DNA from: Burkholderia glumae LMG 2196 = ATCC 33617
GTDB lineage: Bacteria; Pseudomonadota; Gammaproteobacteria; Burkholderiales; Burkholderiaceae
Assembly: GCF_000960995.1 (NCBI RefSeq)
Contig: NZ_CP009435.1
Span: 558,001 to 622,000, forward strand
DNA length: 64,000 nt
Direction: 5' to 3'
A model generated the notes under the pieces. That model did no database searches, was not told the DNA's origin, and worked only from the letters and a program-made list of their open reading frames with translations. The position numbers were made by a program, and so were the translations under genes. Shown here in pieces: positions 37,873 to 46,577 of this stretch. Position 1 is the first letter of the stretch, and each line of letters starts with the position of its first letter.

Positions 37873-38367
37873 GGTTCGGACAGTTCGGAAGGCCGGCCGT
37901 GCGCGGGAGGCACGACACCGGCATGCGCTCGGTGCGCGGATCTGGGGAAAACCTTCTGTTACCAGGCGTGGGGCTGCCTGGCGGAGCTCGGAGCCATCAG
38001 CACGATCGCGCGCAGTGCGCATGCCGGACCGCCGCGGGACAGGCCGCGCGCGGGGAAGGCATCAAATGGGCAATCCGGAACTGCCGTTGCATCTTCCGAT
38101 CCTTGATTCAAAACAGAATTCTAACCCAGGATGGGCGCCGGCGTGAGCGCCCGACGCGCCCGGCGCGGCCCGTCCGGGGCGGCACTGCGAGAATGGGTAG
38201 GTGCCCGGCGGACCGCTTCGCCATCCCGTCTCTCGTCGGCAGCGCAGCCCGGCTTGCCGCCCGTGCGGCCGGTCAACGGGCCAGCCGGCCCGCCGGGCCG
38301 GGGTTGGCGCTAAAATCCCGACTTTCCCCGCTTATCTGGCGCGCCGGTCGATACCCGCGCGACCGTC
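37873..38367. other. divergent intergenic region between the oxidoreductase and ilvA
   Basis: This 495-base stretch carries no convincing gene. An AT-rich patch around 38090-38130 stands out from the GC-rich background and may hold the promoter of the minus-strand oxidoreductase. On the plus strand TAAAAT at 38311-38316 is a candidate -10 for ilvA, without a recognisable -35 box. Confidence 0.5.
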
Positions 38368-39891
38368 ATGGCTGCTCACGATTACCTGAAGAAGATCCTC
38401 ACCGCGCGCGTCTACGACGTGGCGGTCGAAACCGCGCTTGAGGCGGCCCGCAACCTGTCCGCGCGCGTGCGCAACCGCGTGCTGCTCAAGCGCGAGGACA
38501 ACCAGCCGGTGTTCTCGTTCAAGCTGCGCGGCGCCTACAACCGCATGGCCCAGCTGGGCGCCGACGCGCTCGCGCGCGGCGTGATCACCGCCTCGGCCGG
38601 CAACCACGCCCAGGGCGTCGCGTTCTCGGCCGCGCGCCTGGGCGTGAAGGCGGTGATCGTGGTGCCGGTCACCACCCCGCAGGTCAAGGTCGACGCGGTG
38701 CGCGCGCACGGCGGGCCGACCGTCGAGGTGATCCAGGCCGGCGAATCGTTCAGCGACGCCTATGCCCACGCGCTCGAGCTGCAGCGCCAGCGCGAGCTGA
38801 CCTTCGTGCACCCGTTCGACGATCCCGAGGTGATCGCCGGCCAGGGCACCGTGGCGATGGAAGTGCTGCGCCAGCACCAGGGGCCGATCCACGCGATCTT
38901 CGTGCCGATCGGCGGCGGCGGGCTCGCGGCCGGCGTGGCCGCCTACGTGAAGGCGGTGCGCCCGGAGATCCGCGTGATCGGGGTGCAGACCGAGGACTCC
39001 TGCGCGATGGCGAAGTCGATCCGCGCCGGCGAGCGCGTGATGCTCGCCGAGGTGGGCCTGTTCTCGGACGGCACGGCCGTGAAGCAGGTCGGCGAGGAAA
39101 CGTTCCGGCTCTGCCGCGCGCTGCTCGACGAGGTGATCACGGTGGACACCGACGCGCTGTGCGCGGCGATCAAGGACGTGTTCCAGGACACGCGCAGCGT
39201 GCTGGAGCCGGCCGGCGCGCTGGCCGTGGCGGGCGCCAAGCGCTACGCGGCGCGCACCGGCATCGAGGGCGAGACGCTGGTGGCGATCACCTCGGGCGCC
39301 AACATGAACTTCGACCGGATGCGCTTCGTGGCCGAGCGCGCCGAGGTGGGCGAGGCGCGCGAGGCGGTGTTCGCGGTGACGATCCCCGAGGAGCGCGGCA
39401 GCTTCCGGCGCTTCTGCGAGCTGGTGGGCGAGCGCAGCGTGACGGAGTTCAACTACCGGATCGCCGACGAGCGCGCCGCGCACATTTTCGTGGGCGTGCA
39501 GATCCGGCGCCGCGAGGAATCGGCCGAGATCGCGGCGAACTTCGGCGCGCACGGCTTCGAGGCGGCCGACCTGACCGGCGACGAGCTGTCGAAGGATCAC
39601 ATTCGCTACATGGTGGGCGGGCGCTCGCCGCTCTCGCGCGACGAGCGGCTGTTCCGCTTCGAGTTTCCGGAGCGCCCGGGCGCGCTGATGAAGTTTCTCT
39701 CGGCGATGGCGCCGAACTGGAACATCAGCCTGTTCCACTACCGCAACCAGGGCGCGGACTACAGCTCGATCCTGGTCGGGCTGCAGGTGCCCGGCGCCGA
39801 TCACGCCACGTTCGACCGGTTCCTGGCCGCGCTCGGCTATCCCTATCACGAAGAGACCGCGAACCCGGCCTACCGGCTGTTCCTGGCGTAA
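38368..39891 (+). CDS. ilvA: threonine ammonia-lyase, biosynthetic
   Basis: A 507-residue PLP enzyme that converts threonine to 2-oxobutanoate, the first step of isoleucine synthesis. Seen: the PLP-lysine block FSFKLRGAYNRMAQL near residue 50, ASAGNHAQGVAFSA near residue 75, the glycine-rich phosphate loop IGGGGLAAGVAAYVK near residue 180, and two C-terminal ACT-like domains (residues about 330-500; FRFEFPERPGALMKFL in the second) for isoleucine feedback. Length matches the allosteric biosynthetic form rather than the catabolic TdcB. queF follows 17 bases later. Confidence 0.95.
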   Translation: MAAHDYLKKILTARVYDVAVETALEAARNLSARVRNRVLLKREDNQPVFSFKLRGAYNRMAQLGADALARGVITASAGNHAQGVAFSAARLGVKAVIVVPVTTPQVKVDAVRAHGGPTVEVIQAGESFSDAYAHALELQRQRELTFVHPFDDPEVIAGQGTVAMEVLRQHQGPIHAIFVPIGGGGLAAGVAAYVKAVRPEIRVIGVQTEDSCAMAKSIRAGERVMLAEVGLFSDGTAVKQVGEETFRLCRALLDEVITVDTDALCAAIKDVFQDTRSVLEPAGALAVAGAKRYAARTGIEGETLVAITSGANMNFDRMRFVAERAEVGEAREAVFAVTIPEERGSFRRFCELVGERSVTEFNYRIADERAAHIFVGVQIRRREESAEIAANFGAHGFEAADLTGDELSKDHIRYMVGGRSPLSRDERLFRFEFPERPGALMKFLSAMAPNWNISLFHYRNQGADYSSILVGLQVPGADHATFDRFLAALGYPYHEETANPAYRLFLA

Positions 39892-39908
39892 TTGCAGAGA
39901 GACGCTCG

Positions 39909-40733
39909 ATGACTCCCGAACATTCCCCGCTCGGCAAGGCCGCCGTCTACACGACCGACTACGACGCCGCGCTGCTGTTTCCGATCCCGCGCGCCGCTGC
40001 GCGCGAGCAGATCGGCATCGGCGCCACGCTGCCGTTCTTCGGCACCGACATCTGGAACGCCTACGAACTGTCGTGGCTCACCCCGCGCGGCAAGCCGCAG
40101 ATCGCGGTGGCGACCTTCCTGGTGCCGGCCGATTCGCCGAACATCGTCGAATCGAAGTCGTTCAAGCTCTATCTCGGCTCGTTCGCGCAGACCGCGTTCG
40201 ATTCGGCCGACGCGGTGCGCGACACGCTGAAGCGCGACGTGTCGGCCGCCTGCGGCGCGAGCGTGGCAGTGCAGCTGGCCTCGCCGTCCGGGTTCGCGAA
40301 GCTGAAGCTCGAGGAACTCGCCGGCCTGTCGCTCGACCGGCTCGATCTCGACACCGACGTCTATCATCCGGACCCGACGCTGCTGTCGGCCTCGCACGAC
40401 GAGTCGCCGGTCGAGGAAACGCTGGTATCGGACCTGCTCAAGTCGAACTGCCCGGTCACGGGCCAGCCCGACTGGGGCAGCGTGCAGATCCATTACGTCG
40501 GCGCGCCGATCGACCACGCGGGGCTGCTGCGCTACCTGATTTCGTTTCGCAACCACACGGGCTTTCACGAGCAGTGCGTCGAGCGGATCTTCGTCGATGT
40601 CCTGCGCGAATGCCGGCCGCTGAAGCTGGCCGTCTACGCGCGCTACACGCGCCGCGGCGGGCTCGACATCAACCCGTTCCGCACCAACTTCAACCAGCCG
40701 CTGCCCGACAACGCGCGCACCGCGCGGCAGTAA
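39909..40733 (+). CDS. queF: NADPH-dependent 7-cyano-7-deazaguanine reductase
   Basis: A 274-residue bimodular QueF that reduces preQ0 to preQ1 in queuosine tRNA modification. Seen: NAYELSWLTPRGKP in the N-module, the NADPH-binding ESKSFKLYLGSF near residue 82, the catalytic Cys in SNCPVTGQPDWGSVQIHY near residue 181, and the C-terminal RYTRRGGLDINPFRTN. The start at 39909 gives the standard MTPEHSPLGKA N-terminus. Its stop is followed by a convergent hairpin shared with the RidA gene. Confidence 0.96.
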   Translation: MTPEHSPLGKAAVYTTDYDAALLFPIPRAAAREQIGIGATLPFFGTDIWNAYELSWLTPRGKPQIAVATFLVPADSPNIVESKSFKLYLGSFAQTAFDSADAVRDTLKRDVSAACGASVAVQLASPSGFAKLKLEELAGLSLDRLDLDTDVYHPDPTLLSASHDESPVEETLVSDLLKSNCPVTGQPDWGSVQIHYVGAPIDHAGLLRYLISFRNHTGFHEQCVERIFVDVLRECRPLKLAVYARYTRRGGLDINPFRTNFNQPLPDNARTARQ

Positions 40734-40761
40734 ACGCGGCGGCGGGGCGCGCTCGAAACGA

Positions 40762-40805
40762 CCAACGCGGCAAGCCGGGCGCCGGTGCCCGCCTTGCCGC
40801 ATTGG
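40762..40805. terminator. convergent hairpin between queF and the RidA gene
   Basis: Long GC-rich arms with ends CCAA (40762-40765) and TTGG (40802-40805) pair almost completely around a small loop, with two mismatches. There is no proper T run in either direction, so it is a weak or factor-assisted bidirectional terminator at best. Confidence 0.5.
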
Positions 40806-40831
40806 TGATCGGCAAGGGCCCGCCGCGCCGC

Positions 40832-41218
40832 CTACTTGACGGGCGGCTTGTAGGCGATGCAATCCACCTCGACCTTGCAGTCGATCACCATGCTCGACTG
40901 CACGCAGGCACGCGCCGGCGGATGCTCGCCGAAATACGACACGAACACCTTGTTGAACGAGGCGAAATCGCGCGCGTCGTCGAGCCAGACGCCGCAGCGC
41001 ACGACGTGCTCGACGCCGTAGCCGGCATCCTTCAGGATCGCGAGCAGGTTCTCGATCGCCTGCTTCGACTGCGTGACGATGCCGCCCTCGACCACCTCGC
41101 CGTTCAGCATCGGCGTCTGTCCCGACACGTACAGCCAGCCGTCGGCTTCCACCGCCCGCGCGAACGGCATCACCTGGCCGCCCGTTCCCTTCGCATCGCC
41201 CACACCGTAACGCTTCAT
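40832..41218 (-). CDS. RidA family enamine/imine deaminase
   Basis: A 128-residue YjgF/RidA-type protein that hydrolyses reactive enamine/imine intermediates released by PLP-dependent dehydratases. Seen: GWLYVSGQTPMLNGEVVEGG near residue 30, and the C-terminal RACVQSSMVIDCKVEVDCIA, whose Arg is the conserved carboxylate-binding residue. The ATG at 41218 has a GGAG ribosome-binding site; the upstream open frame is Arg/Ala-rich. It lies downstream of the D-aminoacylase gene and near a PLP deaminase, which fits a detoxifying role. Confidence 0.85.
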   Translation of the reverse strand: MKRYGVGDAKGTGGQVMPFARAVEADGWLYVSGQTPMLNGEVVEGGIVTQSKQAIENLLAILKDAGYGVEHVVRCGVWLDDARDFASFNKVFVSYFGEHPPARACVQSSMVIDCKVEVDCIAYKPPVK

Positions 41219-41354
41219 CGTCTTCTCCTTCGGTTTGCTGGTTCGGGCCGCGCCGGCACGGCACGGCCGCCTTACCCGGCGCCGCAGCCGCGCGCCGGCC
41301 ATGGTTCGGGCCGAGTTCGCGCCCGCCGCGGCGCGCGAACCCGGCATCACGTCC

Positions 41355-42830
41355 TCAGAACGCGTCGTCCGGCACCGCGCGCGCGCCGCGCGGCACGAAG
41401 CGGCCCGCGCGCGCGCCGGTCGGCGCGCCGTCGCGATACGACAGCACGCCGTTCACCCACACCGCCTCGATGCCGCGCGCCGGCTGCTGCGGACGCTCGA
41501 ACGACGCGGCGTCGATCACCGTGTCGGGATCGAACAGCACCAGGTCGGCGTGGTAGCCGACGTGCACCTCGCCGCGCTGTCCGAGCCCGAAGCGGCGCGC
41601 CGTCAGCGAACTCATCTTGCGCACCGCCTCGGCGAGCGGCAGCAGCTGCTGGTCGCGCGCGTAATGGCCGAGCACGCGCGGGAACGCGCCCCAGAGCCGC
41701 GGATGCGGCAGCGGATCGTTCGGCAGCCCGTCCGAGCCGATCATGGTGGCCGGATGCGAGAGGATCCGGCGCACGTCGTCCTCGGACATGTTGTGATAAA
41801 CGGCGCCGGCCGGCTGCAGCCGGCGCGCCGCGTCCTGCTCGCTCACGCCCCATGCGGCGGCGATCGCGGCGAGGGTCTTGCCGGCCATTTCCGGATGCGG
41901 CTCGGACCAGGTGAGGGTGATCACGATGTCGCCCGTTACCTGCTTCAGGTCGAGCGTCGACGAGCTGCGGCTGTACGGATAGCAGTCGCAGCCCACCGGC
42001 TGCAGCGCGCGCGCTCGGTCGAGCGAGGCCAGCACCTCGGCGCTGCGCCCCCAGTTCGCCGGCCCCGCGCATTTCAGGTGCGAGATCACCACCGGCACGC
42101 GCGCGTGGCGCCCCACGCGGCAGGCCTCCTCCATCGCGTCGAGGATCGCGTCGAACTCGGTGCGCATGTGGGTGGTGTAGAGCGCGCCGGCACGCGCGAG
42201 CGGCTCGGCCAGCGCCATCACCTCCTCCACCGGCGCCGCGAAGGCCGAGCCGTAGGCGAGCCCCGAGCTCAGGCCGAGCGCGCCGTGCGCGAGCGCCTCC
42301 TCGAGCTGCGCGCGCATCGCGGCGATCTCGTCGGCGCTGGCCGCGCGCTCGAGCCGGTCCATCTGATTGTTGCGCAGCGCGGTGTGGCCCACCAGCGCCG
42401 CGACGTTGACGGCCGGCCGGGCCGCGTCGACGGCCGCGACATACGACGCGAAGCTCGGGTAGCGGAACGCGTCGCGCTCGCCGAGCAGGTTCATCGGGTC
42501 GGGCGGATCGCCGCGCAGCGCGACCGGCGCGGCGCTAATCCCGCAGTTGCCGACCACCACCGTGGTCACGCCCTGCGAGATCTTAGGCAGCATCTGCGGC
42601 GCGCGGATCACGTGCGTGTCGTCGTGGGTGTGGACGTCGATGAAGCCGGGCGCGAGCGCGCGGCCGTTCGCCTCGATCACGTCCTCGGCGAGCCAGTTCG
42701 ACAGGTTGCCGACGGCGGCGACGCGCCCGTCGCGGATCGCGACGTCGCGCGGCACGGGCGGCGCGCCGGTGCCGTCGTAGAGCTGCGCGTCGACGATCAG
42801 CGTATCGGCGGCTTCGGGATGGGAATGCAT
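41355..42830 (-). CDS. N-acyl-D-amino-acid deacylase (D-aminoacylase)
   Basis: A 491-residue amidohydrolase that releases free D-amino acids from N-acyl-D-amino acids. Seen: APGFIDVHTHDDTHV near residue 65 (HxH metal pair), VVGNCGIS near residue 93 (metal-bridging Cys typical of D-aminoacylase), YTTHMRTE and ISHLKCAG (further His ligands) near residues 215 and 245, and IGSDGLPNDPLPHPRLWG near residue 365 (catalytic Asp). Its start is separated from the end of the RpiR gene by a single base, so the two are in one transcript. Confidence 0.9.
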   Translation of the reverse strand: MHSHPEAADTLIVDAQLYDGTGAPPVPRDVAIRDGRVAAVGNLSNWLAEDVIEANGRALAPGFIDVHTHDDTHVIRAPQMLPKISQGVTTVVVGNCGISAAPVALRGDPPDPMNLLGERDAFRYPSFASYVAAVDAARPAVNVAALVGHTALRNNQMDRLERAASADEIAAMRAQLEEALAHGALGLSSGLAYGSAFAAPVEEVMALAEPLARAGALYTTHMRTEFDAILDAMEEACRVGRHARVPVVISHLKCAGPANWGRSAEVLASLDRARALQPVGCDCYPYSRSSSTLDLKQVTGDIVITLTWSEPHPEMAGKTLAAIAAAWGVSEQDAARRLQPAGAVYHNMSEDDVRRILSHPATMIGSDGLPNDPLPHPRLWGAFPRVLGHYARDQQLLPLAEAVRKMSSLTARRFGLGQRGEVHVGYHADLVLFDPDTVIDAASFERPQQPARGIEAVWVNGVLSYRDGAPTGARAGRFVPRGARAVPDDAF

Positions 42831-42831
42831 G

Positions 42832-43812
42832 TCAGTCTCCGAGGGGTTGTCGGTCGCCGCCGCCGCGGTGCAGGTCGAGCGCGTGCTTCATGCGGCGCAG
42901 CGTCTCGCGGCATCCGTCACCGAGCCGCAGCGCGACCTCGGTGACGAGCACGTCGAGCGCCATCATCATCGCGTAGCGCGAGGTGGACGGCTTGAAGATG
43001 AAATCGGTCTCGAAGGCGACCACCGGGATCAGGTCGTCGGCCAGCTTCGCGAGCGGCGAGGCCGGCGCCGTCAGCGCGATCACGCGCGCGCCGTAGCGCT
43101 TGGCGAGCGCGCAGCTGTCGAGCAGCTCGGGAACGCGCCCGGTCACCGACAACGCGACGATGACACATTCATCCGTCATCGTACTGGCCACCATCCGCTG
43201 CAGCAGCGCGTCCTGATAGCTCGCGACCGGACGCCCGAAGCGCACCAGCCTGAAGCGCAGCTCGTCGGCCAGCGCGGTCGACCCGCCGCCCTGGCCGTAC
43301 ACGTAGATCATCCGCGCGCCGGCCAGCGCGGCCGCGGCCGCGTCGAACGCGGTCTGCCGCAACAGCGCATGATGGTGCTCGAGCGTGACGCGCACCTCGT
43401 CGTAGACGCGCGTGGCGCTTGCCGACTCGTCGGGCCGCCCGCCCGCGGGCGCCAGAAAGCGCCGGCCGACCGCGGCCGCCTGCGCGAGCCGCAGCTTGAG
43501 CTCGCGCACGTCACGGCAGCCCACCGCCTTCGCGAAACGCGTGACGGTGGCGATGCTGACGTCGGCCTGCGCGGCGATCTCGCCGATGCTCGCGTGCGCG
43601 GCACCGGCCAGATCGTCGAGGATCCGCGCAGCCACCTTGCGCTCCGCGTCGCGCAGCGCCGGCGCGCATTCGGCGATCCGCGCGACGATGTCGAACGCGA
43701 GCTGGCCGGTGGCCGGCACGGGCAGGGGCGCCGCCCCGTCGAGCGCAGCGGGTGCGTCGGGCGGGGCGCCGGCATCGGGCGCGTCGGCATGGGTCGGGGC
43801 GGATCGGGTCAC
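42832..43812 (-). CDS. RpiR/MurR family transcriptional regulator
   Basis: A 326-residue regulator with an N-terminal HTH_6 domain (residues about 35-115; SIGEIAAQADVSIATVTRFA is the recognition helix region) and a C-terminal SIS sugar-phosphate-type domain (about 140-290; IYVYGQGGGSTALADELRFR and ALSVTGRVPELLD). The start is a GTG at 43812; no other start precedes the HTH. It is the first gene ahead of D-aminoacylase and divergent from the D-amino-acid deaminase, and probably controls both. Confidence 0.88.
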   Translation of the reverse strand: MTRSAPTHADAPDAGAPPDAPAALDGAAPLPVPATGQLAFDIVARIAECAPALRDAERKVAARILDDLAGAAHASIGEIAAQADVSIATVTRFAKAVGCRDVRELKLRLAQAAAVGRRFLAPAGGRPDESASATRVYDEVRVTLEHHHALLRQTAFDAAAAALAGARMIYVYGQGGGSTALADELRFRLVRFGRPVASYQDALLQRMVASTMTDECVIVALSVTGRVPELLDSCALAKRYGARVIALTAPASPLAKLADDLIPVVAFETDFIFKPSTSRYAMMMALDVLVTEVALRLGDGCRETLRRMKHALDLHRGGGDRQPLGD

Positions 43813-43837
43813 GGCGGATCGGGCGGAACGGGGCGCC

Positions 43838-43852
43838 TGTTAGGAAATAACA
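43838..43852. promoter_or_regulatory. candidate RpiR operator
   Basis: A perfect inverted repeat TGTTA-N5-TAACA lies between the divergent RpiR and deaminase genes, 26 bases ahead of the RpiR start. Size and outer TGT/ACA ends resemble the HexR-type sites known for RpiR-family dimers. Confidence 0.55.
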
Positions 43853-43931
43853 TAACCGGGCGGATGCTACTTTCTGTACTATCCTTGCGTCAACTTCGAT
43901 TCAAATAAGACAAGCGATGGAGTATTCGAAG

Positions 43932-45212
43932 ATGAAAGTTACAAACTATCAGGAAGCGGCGATCCAGCCCCTCGGCAAGGGACTCGGCCGCGTGCCGAGC
44001 GCGAGCGTGCCGCTGTCGGACGCCGCGCGGTTGGAATGGAACCTGCTGGACGAGGATGTCAGCCTGCCCGCCGCGGTGCTGTACGCGGACCGTGTCGAGC
44101 ACAACCTGAAGTGGATGCAGGCGTTCGTCGCCGAATACGGCGTGAAGCTGGCGCCGCACGGCAAGACCACCATGGCGCCGCAGTTGTTCCGCCGCCAGAT
44201 CGAGACGGGCGCCTGGGGCATCACGCTCGCCACCGCCCATCAGACGCGCGCCGCCTATCAGGGCGGCGTGCGCCGCGTGCTGCTGGCCAACCAGCTGGTC
44301 GGCAAGCACAACATGGCGATCGTGGCCGAGCTGCTGTCGGACCCGGAGTTCGAGTTCTTCTGCCTTGTCGATTCGGCCGACAACGTCGATCAGCTCGGCC
44401 GCTATTTCGCGGCCGTCCACCGCCCGCTGCAGGTGCTGCTCGAACTCGGCGTGCCGGGCGGGCGCACCGGCGTGCGCGACGCACGGCAGCGCGCCGCCGT
44501 GCTGGAGGCGATCGCGCGCCACGCCGGCACGATCCGGCTTGCCGGCATCGAGGTCTACGAAGGGGTGCTGAAGGAAGAAGCCGGCGTGCGCGCGCTCCTG
44601 AAGGAAGCGGTGGCGCTTGCGCGCGAATTCGCGGCCGAAGGCCGTTTCGCGCGCACGCCGGCGGTGCTCTCGGGCGCCGGCTCGGCCTGGTACGACGTGG
44701 TCGCCGACGAGTTCGCGCAGGCCGCCGCCGACGGCACCGTCGAGGTGGTGCTGCGCCCGGGCTGCTACCTGACGCACGATGTCGGCGTCTATCGCCGCGC
44801 GCAGGACGAGATCCTCGCGCGCAATCCGGTGGCCCGGCGCATGGGCGAGGCGCTCAAGCCCGCGTTGCAGCTGTGGGCCTACGTGCAGTCGATTCCCGAG
44901 CCGGACCGCGCGATCATCACGCTCGGCAAGCGCGACGCCGCGTTCGACGCCGGCTATCCGGAGCCGGCACGCCACTTCCGCCCCGGCAGCGGCACCACGC
45001 CGCGCGATGTCACGCCGGCCGACGGCTGGGAAGTGACGGGCATGATGGACCAGCACGCCTACCTGAAGATCGCCGTCGGGGCCGACGTGAAGGTCGGCGA
45101 CATGATCGCGTTCGACATCTCGCATCCGTGCCTGACGTTCGACAAGTGGCGGCAGATCCTCGTCGTCGATGCCGACTACCGCGTCACCGAAGTGATCGAG
45201 ACGTTCTTCTGA
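43932..45212 (+). CDS. D-threonine aldolase / D-serine dehydratase-like amino acid deaminase
   Basis: A 426-residue fold-type III PLP enzyme of the DSD1 group. Seen: the PLP lysine in KLAPHGKTTMAPQLF near residue 73 (alanine-racemase-like barrel), VEVVLRPGCYLTHDVGVY near residue 275, and a C-terminal D-serine dehydratase-like domain with ISHPCLTFDKW, whose His-Pro-Cys forms the zinc site. The likely reaction is dehydration/deamination of D-serine or D-threonine to a 2-oxo acid. The ATG at 43932 has GGAG at nine bases; another ATG at 43917 is in frame. Divergent from the RpiR and D-aminoacylase genes. Confidence 0.85.
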   Translation: MKVTNYQEAAIQPLGKGLGRVPSASVPLSDAARLEWNLLDEDVSLPAAVLYADRVEHNLKWMQAFVAEYGVKLAPHGKTTMAPQLFRRQIETGAWGITLATAHQTRAAYQGGVRRVLLANQLVGKHNMAIVAELLSDPEFEFFCLVDSADNVDQLGRYFAAVHRPLQVLLELGVPGGRTGVRDARQRAAVLEAIARHAGTIRLAGIEVYEGVLKEEAGVRALLKEAVALAREFAAEGRFARTPAVLSGAGSAWYDVVADEFAQAAADGTVEVVLRPGCYLTHDVGVYRRAQDEILARNPVARRMGEALKPALQLWAYVQSIPEPDRAIITLGKRDAAFDAGYPEPARHFRPGSGTTPRDVTPADGWEVTGMMDQHAYLKIAVGADVKVGDMIAFDISHPCLTFDKWRQILVVDADYRVTEVIETFF

Positions 45213-45373
45213 CACCTTGCGGGCGGGCGGCGCCGGCCGCCCGCCAAGTTGGCCGCCGGGCCGGCCCGGCGCCTCGCGCGGCGGGCCGTTGCCGGCCACG
45301 CCCGACCGTCATGGTGGCGAACCGCTGCGAGGCGTACACTGCCCGCTCCCGTCCTCAACCTGCGGAGCACACG

Positions 45374-45955
45374 ATGGCAGCCAAGCAGATCCTCTTCCTC
45401 ACCGGCGATTTCGCCGAAGATTACGAAACGATGGTGCCGTTCCAGGCGCTGCAGGCGATCGGTCATACCGTGCACGCGGTCTGCCCGGGCAAGCGCGCCG
45501 GCGACAAGGTGAAGACGGCGATCCACGACTTCGAGGGCGACCAGACCTATACCGAGAAGCCCGGCCATCTGTTCACGCTGAACGCGCACTTCGACGAGGT
45601 CGAGGCCTCGCGCTACGACGCGCTGATGATCGCCGGCGGCCGCGCGCCGGAATACCTGCGCCTGAATCCGCAGGTGATCGCGCTGGTGCGCGCATTCGTC
45701 GACGCGAACAAGCCGGTGGCCGCGGTCTGCCACGGCGCGCAGCTGCTCGCGGCGGCCGAGGTGATCCGCGGCAAGCGGATCTCGGCCTACCCGGCCTGCG
45801 CGCCCGAAGTGCGGCTGGCCGGCGGCGAATACGCGGAAATCCCGGTGGACGCGGCCGTCACCGACGCGCCGTTCGTCACGGCGCCTGCCTGGCCCGCTCA
45901 TCCGGCCTGGATCGCGCAGTTCCTGGCGCTGCTCGGCACCCGCATCGAACTGTAG
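45374..45955 (+). CDS. DJ-1/PfpI family protein
   Basis: A 193-residue DJ-1/PfpI-superfamily protein. Seen: ILFLTGDFAEDYETMVPFQAL at the N-terminus (with the conserved acidic residue), YDALMIAGGRAPEYLRL near residue 85, and the nucleophile elbow AAVCHGAQLLAAA near residue 118. Known members act as glyoxalase III, deglycase or chaperone; which applies here cannot be told. It lies 161 bases after the deaminase gene on the same strand. Confidence 0.88.
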   Translation: MAAKQILFLTGDFAEDYETMVPFQALQAIGHTVHAVCPGKRAGDKVKTAIHDFEGDQTYTEKPGHLFTLNAHFDEVEASRYDALMIAGGRAPEYLRLNPQVIALVRAFVDANKPVAAVCHGAQLLAAAEVIRGKRISAYPACAPEVRLAGGEYAEIPVDAAVTDAPFVTAPAWPAHPAWIAQFLALLGTRIEL

Positions 45956-46005
45956 GCGGCCGCGCGGCGCGGTGGACGAAACCGGGACACCGCGTGGCCC
46001 GCGGC

Positions 46006-46485
46006 TCAGAGCGCCGAGCGCCGGCGCGCGGCCTCGCCGGTTTCCGCCGCGGCGGCGCTGCCGACCTCGGCGATGCGCGCCTCGAGCAGCGTGAGCGCCG
46101 CCGACAGCGCGCTCAGCGCATCGTCGGGCAGCGCCGACATCGTCTCGTCGAGAAACGCGGCGCGGCGCGGCATGCACTCGTCGAACGCCTCGCGACCGGC
46201 GGCGGTCAGCGTCACGTTGGTCACGCGGTTGTCGCGCGGATCGGAGGCGCGCGCGATCCAGCCCAGCGCCTCGAGCGATTTCAGTTGCCGCGTGAGCGCG
46301 CCGGGATCGGTGCGCAACAGCTCGACGAGCCGCTTTTGCGAGGCGGTGCCGCGCTCGTCATGCAGCGCGAGCAGGATCCGCCAGCGCGGCATCGGCTGGC
46401 CGACATGGGCCTCGAACGCGGCAAGGAACGCGCGATAGGTCCGGCCGAATTGCTGAAGAATCGCGACGTGGTCTTGGGCTTCCAT
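46006..46485 (-). CDS. MarR family transcriptional regulator
   Basis: A 159-residue winged-helix regulator. Seen: GQPMPRWRILLALHDERGTASQKRLVELL at the N-terminal half (residues about 28-60, in pieces), LTRQLKSLEALGWIARASDPRDNRVTNVTLT (recognition helix and wing), and dimerisation helices at both ends. It lies 92 bases downstream of a DHA2-type exporter gene on the same strand and probably represses it in response to a phenolic or drug ligand. Confidence 0.88.
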   Translation of the reverse strand: MEAQDHVAILQQFGRTYRAFLAAFEAHVGQPMPRWRILLALHDERGTASQKRLVELLRTDPGALTRQLKSLEALGWIARASDPRDNRVTNVTLTAAGREAFDECMPRRAAFLDETMSALPDDALSALSAALTLLEARIAEVGSAAAAETGEAARRRSAL

Positions 46486-46577
46486 GATTCAGAACGATGA
46501 CGGGTGAATGACGCGGACCGGCCTCGCGGGCGGACCGGCGCGGGCGGCGCTTGGCGCGCGGGCGCCGGCCGCGCCGC

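Noticed and set aside
33388..38106. A 1572-codon open frame on the plus strand opposite the FAD/Fe-S oxidoreductase
   Set aside because: Arg/His/Val-rich composition with no domain; it is the antisense shadow of a GC-rich gene. The same applies to 17243-20647 and 7195-9411 on plus.
38085..38130. AT-rich patch with a GATTC/GAATT imperfect repeat as an operator
   Set aside because: The symmetry is too imperfect and no regulator gene is adjacent.
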